Positions 57,228 through 64,000 of a stretch of DNA of 64,000 bases are shown piece by piece (the stretch's first letter is position 1; every line of letters starts with the position of its first letter). The stretch comes from Xiphophorus maculatus. Its lineage: Eukaryota; Chordata; Actinopteri; Cyprinodontiformes; Poeciliidae. The position numbers and the translations under genes are program-made. The notes below the pieces were generated by a model. That model had not been told where the DNA came from. It worked only from the letters and a program-made list of their open reading frames with translations, and made no database searches. Location of the stretch: the NCBI RefSeq assembly GCF_002775205.1, contig NC_036443.1, positions 31,092,217 to 31,156,216 on the forward strand. Direction: 5' to 3'.

Positions 57228-59451
57228 TTATGGGACTCTGGTACAGATGTAGGGAAGCTTCGTGTTACATTTAGCACCAAACAAAAGTGACTGTCCTGTA
57301 AAGAGACAAAGAGAGAAATCCTGACTGCAAACCTTTGACAAAGACTTGGACATGATTTGATCAATTACAGAAAGCATGCAGGGCAGATGAAGTGTCTTGC
57401 CCAAGGACACAACAGACATGAATGGAGTGGGGGTTCGAACCAGGAACCCACCAATTACAGGACAAACTCCTACTTACTAAGCCACCAGATACAAAGATAT
57501 TATGAAAACATACATTTAAACGAAATTATTAAATTACAGATTGGGTATCTCCAGTAACAAATACCTTCTACATTGATGTCCATGCATTTTTTCCCTTCGG
57601 CTGCGACATTTCGGGTCCAGGAATAAAACACAAACTTGGAACCATCGCTCCAAAACCAGGTACCGTCCTGAAAGAACATTTAGTTTTAAGTTCCTATGCA
57701 AACAAATCACACAGAACCAACATAGACTTCTGTCACTCATTATAGAAAACATGAACTGTGTTTGGATCGTTTCTATTTAAAACCCTCAGCTGGTCAGAGC
57801 AGCCGGTGGAAAACAGAGGCAGGTTCTGGTTCTGTTGGAGGTCTCCTCTCATTCCTCTCCACTGTTGCCACATGCTTCCTCAGCATGAGGGAGTTTAGCA
57901 TAGTCAGTTATTCAATACAACTAACTGGGTTTCCTGAGATAACTGTTGACCAATTGATATTCTAATCTGCAATTAACTGCATCGTGTTATAACCAGGATC
58001 AACTGGAATGTATTTGGCTGAACTGACCACTTTATTAGGAACACCTATTCAATTCAATTCAGTTTATTTATATAACAACAATTCACAACAAAGGTCGTCT
58101 CAAAGCATTTACAAAAAGTGCCATGAGAAATGCATCTTGACATAAAAAGTCATCAACCAACCAGAGTTATTTATATGTTTTTAAATTCTCACAATTGATG
58201 TACTATGAGCTCCAATCCAACTTCTTGTGTAATTGCCAGTTGTCGCGTAGGCAAGGTTTTTGAGGAAGTAGTACTCATTTGAAGTGTGGAAAGTGGCCAG
58301 ATTTCCATTCTTTGAGAGGCAGTCATTCTGAAAAGGCAAAACAGGTTTAAACTTTCCTCTGTGCAGTGAGACAGTTGGTGCAGCTGAATATCGACCTTTA
58401 GAAATTATGGTTCTATTTGTTTAATGGAAATCAGTTTCTGTAACCTTGTTGTTGGTTAATCTTATTGTCTTATATCAATAAATTTACATTCTTTTAAATG
58501 TAGCAAATCTGCTGTGACCATCACATCTATTGTACCTCAGCTGAAGCCCAGGACTTTTGATCATTCACATACAGGAAACAGCGACGCTGGAACCAAGTCC
58601 AACCAGGAGGACAGTCAACCTCTGTAATTTCTGAGAAATATGAAGAGAGAAGGTAAATATATCACACTCCTAACCAGCATCATTTTAATACTAAACAGCC
58701 CAGAGGTTCAGCTGCATCAAACATTATGGTAAAAATACATTAAAAAATATGAGAAAATAATCCAAATTACAGCTTATGAAAATGGGAATTAAGTCAGTTA
58801 ATAACTATTTAAAAAGTATAATCAATGTTAAATTAAATCAATTATCAACTAAAAATATTGCACTTTAACAAAATGATTTAGGAAATGACAGTTATTAAAA
58901 AATATATTCAAATGAAAAACCTCTGAAATGACACATTTATTGGTTCTGATTCAGTTATTCTAGCTGCCTTCTGTAAAAACTACTAGGACCTATCCGCCTT
59001 GTGGGATGGGATGTTTCTATACAATATGTACTGACTAAACAATTTATTAATTTACGTTATACAGAAATTAAGTCCTGTACTTTTGCTGAAAGGATGACCT
59101 ATTAAAGCAAAAGTTTCCTATCTTTTTAAAGAATTTCTCACAATGTAATAGTCGTTTTTTAGATTATAGAAACTCCAACAATAAAAGAAGCACATACCTT
59201 TCAGTTGACATGCCTGCGGATGGAAAAACCCAAAGTTTTAGCACAAAATTCCCAACAAAACAAAGTTTCCTCATTGAACTTCGACCAAATGATGGCTCAG
59301 ATTGCTCCATCTGATCTACGTCAGTCAGCCAAAGCTCACAACAGGGACATACCAGTCATTGTTTTAAGTCCTTCTCCATACTTACATCAGCTCCATCCCA
59401 GAGTCCAAAGCTCAGACCAAGAAGCAGAGTGAAGACAAGACCGGCAGCCAT
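57228..59451 (-). CDS. Secreted C-type lectin, copy E (six coding exons)
   Basis: Exons: 59451-59386, 59213-59198, 58630-58536, 58327-58193, 57667-57565, 57295-57228; GT-AG, open frame, 160 aa. The microexon is 16 nt (ACQLK). CTLD landmarks: [68 protein letters not shown]. Exon 5 is nine bases shorter than in A-D and the EPN segment is gone; the later N-D pair reads F-G (LLFGAKC). Classical calcium-dependent sugar binding is therefore unlikely. Seven cysteines; one NYT sequon in exon 4. The exon 4 donor follows ATT instead of CAG. AATAAA is at 57088-57093. Confidence 0.87.
57364..57486 (-). repeat. tRNA-derived SINE in intron 5 of lectin E
   Basis: Same element and site as in the other copies. 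Confidence 0.65.
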
Positions 59452-59550
59452 CTGTAGAAAGAATCGTTAGGAAAGTTCATAATTAGTGTCACAAATCAAC
59501 TCAATCATGACATAAAGCATCATGATGAGCAGTAGGACTTTAAATGTCAC

Positions 59551-59638
59551 CTTGTTTTGATGGTTAGTTGAAGAGTCTGTTCCAGCAGCAGTTTCTGGTC
59601 ACAGGATGTCTCAGAGATGGAAACACAGACTTTATATA
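59551..59638 (-). promoter_or_regulatory. Core promoter and non-coding first exon of lectin E
   Basis: TATATAAA at 59638-59631 (minus strand); first exon ends at 59551. Confidence 0.7.
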
Positions 59639-60346
59639 CCTTCACTTTGTTTGTCTGTGAAGTGGAAATCTTTGAGTAAGTCACTGTCTGTTCTCGTTTT
59701 TGTCACTTTTTTACAAAGTGTTCAAGTTGTTGCAGAATCTTCCAGGATTCGGCCAAGGACGTTTTCCTGGTAGCGTGAAGAGTTACTTACCATAAGAACC
59801 GATTAGAACCGGACCAAACCGGCTGATGTTGCCACTTCTGCTTCTCTGTCCAGAACAGTGTTCTTGTATGGAATGTACTCTCTGATGACAGAAGTGTATT
59901 AAAAATGGACGTATCTGTTAGATGTTGCTCTGCTTTTCCTGACTCTGTTGGATTCAGAGTCTTTTGACTGCCTTCAAATAAAATACTACATTTGAGATAG
60001 AGAATGGAGATTCCCAGGTTCAGGTGGTATATGTCAGATGTCCAGAGGAGGAGAGGGTGAAGCAACAGTGTTTGTGTGGCAGCACTAGAATGAATTTGAT
60101 ACTCTGCCCCTCAAAGCAGGGTAACCAGAGGGTGTCAACAACGCTGCACACTAAAGACTGTTGAAGAGGAGCACAGAGCTAGAACTGGGAAGAACTGGAT
60201 CTGGACCGAGATGAGCTTCCAATGGAGCGAGGCCTTGGATTACAGTGGTGTGTGGAGTCAGAAACATTTCAATTCAAAATGGCAATAAAAGAGCACGCAC
60301 ACACCAGAAGTGGTTTGCTGTCTGTAATCTCTGAGTCTATGATCCT

Positions 60347-61690
60347 TTGGGGGTTTTTCCACCAGTGACACTGCCAGCAAAGGTCATGCTGCAAGAGCTC
60401 TGTCAAAGACGTTGTGGATGGGATGACAGCATAGTTGCAGATATTGGCCACCACTGGACTGAATGGTGGCCAATGGAGGATCTCAAGGATTTGGTTTCTT
60501 TTAAAGTTGCAAGATTCATTGAGACCAAACATTTTGGACAGTCTATTAAGGCTCAGATGCACAACTTTTCTGATCCCAGTGAAGTTGGATTTTTCACCAT
60601 CACCTACCTCAGAACTGAAAATGATGAAGGCAAAGTCCATGTTTCCTTCTTGTTGGGAAAAGCAAGAGTAACTCCCCTGAAACCGATAACCATTCCTCAT
60701 CTGGAACTCACAGCTGTTCTAGCGGTTCGAGTAGATCAGATGCTGAGAACAGAATTGGATCTGCAATTGCATCAATTAGTTTTTTGGACAAACAGCGCTT
60801 TAGTGCTCAAGTACATAAAAAACGAGGACAAATGTTTCTGCATATTTGTGGCGAATTGCATGTCAACCATCAGAGATCTAACTCATGTTTCACACATCTA
60901 TCATGTGTCACATGAGTTAGATGTGGTTCATCTAACTCATCTAAAGACAATCCTGCAGACTGTGCCTCAGGAGGAACGAAGGTGAGAGGTTTGCTGAAAG
61001 GAGAAAGTTGGATTGAAGGCCCAAAGTTTCTGCTTGAATCAGAAAAGGATTGGCCTTCCGATGATGTCGAAGCCACAATTGCTGCTGAAGATGTTGAGAT
61101 TAAAAGAGATGTCACAGTAAATGTAATCACTCAGGACTCTCCTAATGCTACAGATCAGCGCCTTTTATATTTGGCAGATTGGAGTAAACTTAAAGTGGCA
61201 GTTGCATGGTTTATTAAATGGAAAAAAGGTTCTTTTGAAAAGAAAAAAGTTGGATACTCTTAAAACGAGTGCAGAGGAATAACATACAATGGAGAGGGCA
61301 AAACAGCAACAAATCAAACCTTGTCGGTTGAGGATCTTTTGAATGCTGAAATTTTCATTATTTTCTATAGTCGGCAGAAGAGATTGCTGCCCTATCAGTG
61401 GGAACAGCTGTACCAAGACAAAGCTCTATTTGCAAACTAGATCCGTGTCTGTAGGACAGACTTTTGAGAGTTGGAAGCCGCTTGAGTAAGTCAGTTTTAC
61501 CAGAAGATACAAAGCATCCACTCACCCTGTCAAAAGAGCAAGTGTTGAAGCAACAAGTGTTGGAAACTTTTCCAGACAAAAAGGGTTTGGTATGCTCTCT
61601 GAGTCTTCGAACAAAAACAAGCATTCTAGCAAGACCTGTCTCTAATGTGCACAAATGTTGGGTATCACTGGGTATAATTTGTTTCATATT
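60347..61690 (+). pseudogene. BEL/Pao retrotransposon pol remnant
   Basis: KARVTPLKPITIPHLELTA followed by AVRVDQMLRTELDLQ and VFWTNSALVLKYIKNE is the characteristic BEL/Pao RNase H region. The expected D of WTDS is N here. A frame shift near 60985 leads to LKGESWIEGPKFLLESEKDW, and later VGSRLSKSVLPEDTKHPLTL (about 61466-61525), typical of the following linker/integrase part. RT, the integrase core and LTRs are not seen. Confidence 0.75.
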
Positions 61691-61843
61691 TGTTATGGCT
61701 CTATAATTTCATTTGAAGGTAATTGTAATGTCACCTGCCATTTACAATTAGGGGCCAGTCTACTAGAGACACATTTTGGGGGTTTATATGTTTATTTTTT
61801 TGTTTGGTGTAATACCTGAAAATGACAGTGGGTGGCATCATGT

Positions 61844-62143
61844 TTAAATGGCATGACAGGTAACCTCTCGGCAGGTGTGCTGATTGCAGCGATACACAGA
61901 GTCGTTGTTGCTACTGTTGATCACTGCGTTGCGGCAATTATGTGAATCATTTGGCTGTACTACGCTAACTCTGTAAGTGTGCAACGCTGAAAAGTCGGAT
62001 CTTGTTGGAGAGTTTCTGATCAATAAATGCTCCACAATCATAGAACCACAAGTTTCATTCACTGGATCCAGAAGCGTCAAGCAAGCGTCAGTCAGCTGAC
62101 CCCAGTGGCCGAGGTTTGTTTTGTTTTCTTTGATTAAGAACAA
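61844..62143 (-). CDS. Unidentified cysteine- and sequon-rich ORF
   Basis: Minus-strand frame of 99 residues with six cysteines and four N-x-S/T sequons (NET, NDS, NSS, NDS) from QLTDACLTLLDPVNETC to CNQHTCREVTCHAI. The composition suggests a secreted or surface ectodomain. No signal peptide, no recognised domain and no clear splice partners. It could be a decayed exon or a retroelement glycoprotein piece. Confidence 0.25.
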   Translation of the reverse strand: MFLIKENKTNLGHWGQLTDACLTLLDPVNETCGSMIVEHLLIRNSPTRSDFSALHTYRVSVVQPNDSHNCRNAVINSSNNDSVYRCNQHTCREVTCHAI

Positions 62144-62263
62144 GTCACTACAACAAGTACTTCAGTAATGTTGGTGGTAAAATTGTCCTTTAGCTCTCAA
62201 AAATGAGCAATTGGGAAAACAATATTTTTAAACCCTTTATTGAGAAGGATTCACAACAAAGTA

Positions 62264-62626
62264 TTAGAAATCCTTTGAATAAGCAAAAATATTTATATGC
62301 TGACAGAAAGCATTAAAATTTTTAAAAGCACACAGCTCTGCAGATATATTCTGCTTGTAATAAATTCCCTGCATTGCCCATAAGGACCGGGAAATCTGTC
62401 CTGGATTGTCCAAACCCACCAGCTTGAGATGACCGCTCTGTGACCAGAACCCAGAGTCGCGCTGCCAAGCCACAAACTGCCTGTTGTCTTCACCTTCACC
62501 TGGAAATTCAACTACAGCATGCCGGTCCTTCCAGATGCTCCTGCCTCCACAGTGTAAGGCTCCATGTGTGGACGGGTTGAAATGCAATAAGGTGGCTGAT
62601 GCATGATGATACCTTCTCTCCACCAC
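62264..62626 (-). CDS. Unidentified ORF upstream of the cysteine-rich ORF
   Basis: Minus-strand frame of 120 residues, open and coding-like in its first two thirds (HCGGRSIWKDRHAVVEFPGE, then RQFVAWQRDSGFWSQSGHL). A GT or AG junction is possible near 62340, where the sequence turns AT-rich. I recognise no family. It could be the 5' neighbour of the ORF at 61844-62143 in one broken gene. Confidence 0.22.
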   Translation of the reverse strand: MVERRYHHASATLLHFNPSTHGALHCGGRSIWKDRHAVVEFPGEGEDNRQFVAWQRDSGFWSQSGHLKLVGLDNPGQISRSLWAMQGIYYKQNISAELCAFKNFNAFCQHINIFAYSKDF

Positions 62627-63154
62627 AGAGAGATTATGTGGGTATAATATGAGGTCTGCAGCTCCAGATAGTTAGTTAGTTATGTGTATCGCCTCGATGC
62701 TGGTAAATCCTCAAGATTATAAGAGAAGTCTTTTTTACTGAAATAATATGGATCATATTGTCGTGTTCTGTGTTTTCTGTGTCCTTGAGTCTCTTCCTTG
62801 TCCTGTCCTCTCCTTGATTGTTCCCAGGTGTGTCTCGTTTCTGTGATTACCCTCCCATGTATTTAATGCCACCTGTGTGTCTGCGTCTCTGTTGGGTCCT
62901 CGTCTAATGTGCATTCGTGTTGTTCCCTTGTCCATTCCTTTTTACGGTTGCTACCGGCGTCGAGCCCTGGTTTCCGCTCGGCCGTGCTGCCCGTTATTTT
63001 GGACTGTGTTTTGCTGGACATTCACCATTAAAATCATTCATTTATCACATCCTGGGTTTACAGCGTCTGCCTCACCACCTCAACACCCGCAATTCATGAC
63101 AGAAGGACCCGACCAGAACATACGGTGAGGCACACTATTCATTTTTTTTTCGAC

Positions 63155-63967
63155 ATGGACCCAGAGGAGTTACAAGAACTCACGGAAACTATCAGTGAGT
63201 ATGAGGAGGCAATGGCCAAGCCGTACGCTGCCGACCGACGCCTCGGTTTTGCCATCCGCTTGGGACTGTTGCTGGACTACTGGGTTCCTCGCTTTCCGCA
63301 CCCGGGGTTGGTGGAGTTGCAGAGGGAGGCAGAGTGGAAGCGTAAGGCGGCTCTAGCCGTCATGGCTGGCGAACCTCTGCCTCCCAAGCTGCACAGTCTC
63401 TCCGCCAGCCCAGCTCCAGCGTCTCCGGGACCAGCGCAACCTCCAGTCTCCGCCGCAGCGATGTCTCCACCCCTCGCCGCCGCCGTTGCTGAGGATCTTC
63501 CGCCTCTCGCCGCCGCTGCAGTCTCAGCACCACCAGCCGGCGCACCAGAGACCGAGACTCTCGGCGTTCCTCCCGAGACCGAGACCCTCAGCGTTCCTCC
63601 CGAGACCCCGACTCTCTGCGTTCCTCCCGAGACCCCGACTCTCTGCGTTCCTCGCCGCCTCTGGGAGGCCCCGGAGACCCTTCGTCGCCACCTTCAGCGC
63701 TGCGGACGACCGCCGAACCGCCTCCGTGGTTCCCGCCTCCAGCGCCGCGGACGGCAGACCGCCTCCGTGGTTCCCGCCTCCTTTGCCTCCGCCCACCTGT
63801 GGGTAGTTTTTTTGTTGTTTTTGGACTCTTGGCCCTTCCTGTGCCTCTGCCCACTCCGTTGGGTCGTTTTTTGTTGTTGTTTCTGGACTCTGGCCCCCCG
63901 TCCAGCGCCCCTCCGCCCACCCTTGTTGTGTTGTTTTTTTTGTTGTATTTTTTTGGGCGTCTGGTAG
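63155..63967 (+). CDS. Gag-like protein of the non-autonomous LTR element
   Basis: ATG at 63155 opens MDPEELQELTETISEYEEAM, a charged helical N-terminus, then DRRLGFAIRLGLLLDYWVPR and a short basic stretch. After about residue 80 it becomes alanine/proline-rich, holds four copies of a 9-residue repeat (ETETLGVPP-type) and then an arginine-rich and finally a phenylalanine/cysteine-rich tail that looks like read-through of non-coding sequence. No zinc knuckle, protease or RT. The N-terminal 80 residues may be the only selected part. Confidence 0.5.
   Translation: MDPEELQELTETISEYEEAMAKPYAADRRLGFAIRLGLLLDYWVPRFPHPGLVELQREAEWKRKAALAVMAGEPLPPKLHSLSASPAPASPGPAQPPVSAAAMSPPLAAAVAEDLPPLAAAAVSAPPAGAPETETLGVPPETETLSVPPETPTLCVPPETPTLCVPRRLWEAPETLRRHLQRCGRPPNRLRGSRLQRRGRQTASVVPASFASAHLWVVFLLFLDSWPFLCLCPLRWVVFCCCFWTLAPRPAPLRPPLLCCFFCCIFLGVW
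63548..63655 (+). repeat. 27-bp tandem repeat in the gag-like frame
   Basis: Four units of GAGACC(G/C)(A/C)GA(C)T/C-type sequence ending GTTCCTCCC, in frame with the ORF. Confidence 0.8.
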
Positions 63968-64000
63968 CCGCCCTTGAGGGGAGGGTACTGTCGTGTTCTG

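Larger units (their letters stand above)
62759..64000 (+). mobile_element. Non-autonomous LTR element, cut by the window end
   Basis: The 5' LTR is 62759-63101 (TGTCGTGTTCTG...TTCATGACA); the internal part has one gag-like frame; GAGGGGAGGGTAC at 63976-63988 is a purine tract like that of the sushi element; the 3' LTR starts at 63989. Only about 890 bp lie between the LTRs and no pol is present. The site 63103-63113 (AAGGACCCGAC) is nearly complementary to GTTGGGTCCTC at 62891-62901, again one G after the LTR. Confidence 0.85.

Noticed and set aside
63360-63920. Glycine/arginine-rich minus-strand ORFs
   Set aside because: Caused by the GC-rich tandem repeat of the gag-like frame on the other strand.

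Overview
The window looks like teleost fish genomic DNA. Genes are split by GT-AG introns, and most of the sequence is typical fish transposable elements: Rex3/RTE, L2-like and L1 LINEs, sushi-type chromoviruses, BEL/Pao, Tc1, hAT and tRNA-derived SINEs. There is no bacterial-style gene packing, no rRNA and no CRISPR array.

The host content is a head-to-tail array of five secreted C-type lectin genes, all on the minus strand. Here they are called A (6549-8864), B (20692-25705), C (35056-43431), D (49406-51275) and E (57228-59451). Each has a TATA box, a short non-coding first exon and six coding exons with the same intron phases: signal peptide, a 16-19 nt microexon, then four CTLD exons. All five read through without a stop or frameshift (164, 163, 164, 164 and 160 aa). 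Promoter, signal exon and long intron stretches are almost identical between copies, while the CTLD exons differ strongly. B and C keep EPN plus an N-D pair at the calcium/sugar site, D keeps EPN, and A and E have lost it.

Layout: 1-3660 hAT end, broken endogenous retrovirus pol and a Rex3-like LINE end; 4692-4756 a possible terminal exon of an unknown plus-strand gene; 5317-9573 lectin A unit; 9573-20100 L2-like LINE, Tc1, a cluster of GGGTCAAATTGACCC palindromes, LINE and gypsy gag remnants, an internally deleted hAT and a TIR element; 20101-26165 lectin B with a THAP-encoding element in intron 4; 28182-44140 lectin C, whose 3' flank carries a nearly intact sushi-type element (28725-34358) and whose intron 2 carries a decayed relative (36555-42740) that itself contains a solo LTR and a Tc1 copy; 47080-49194 a LINE and a minus-strand LTR with primer-binding site; 49250-51967 lectin D; 52824-56995 minus-strand gypsy and L1 remnants; 57000-60141 lectin E; 60347-64000 BEL/Pao remnant, unidentified ORFs and a non-autonomous LTR element cut by the window end.

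The two most notable signals are these. First, the lectin array diverges in exons while its introns stay alike, which suggests diversifying selection or exon-restricted change. Second, three LTR families share one layout in which the 11 nt just after the 5' LTR (one G spacer) are complementary to a stretch inside the LTR. This matches Tf1/sushi-type self-primed reverse transcription, and between two of the families the pairing shows a compensatory change.
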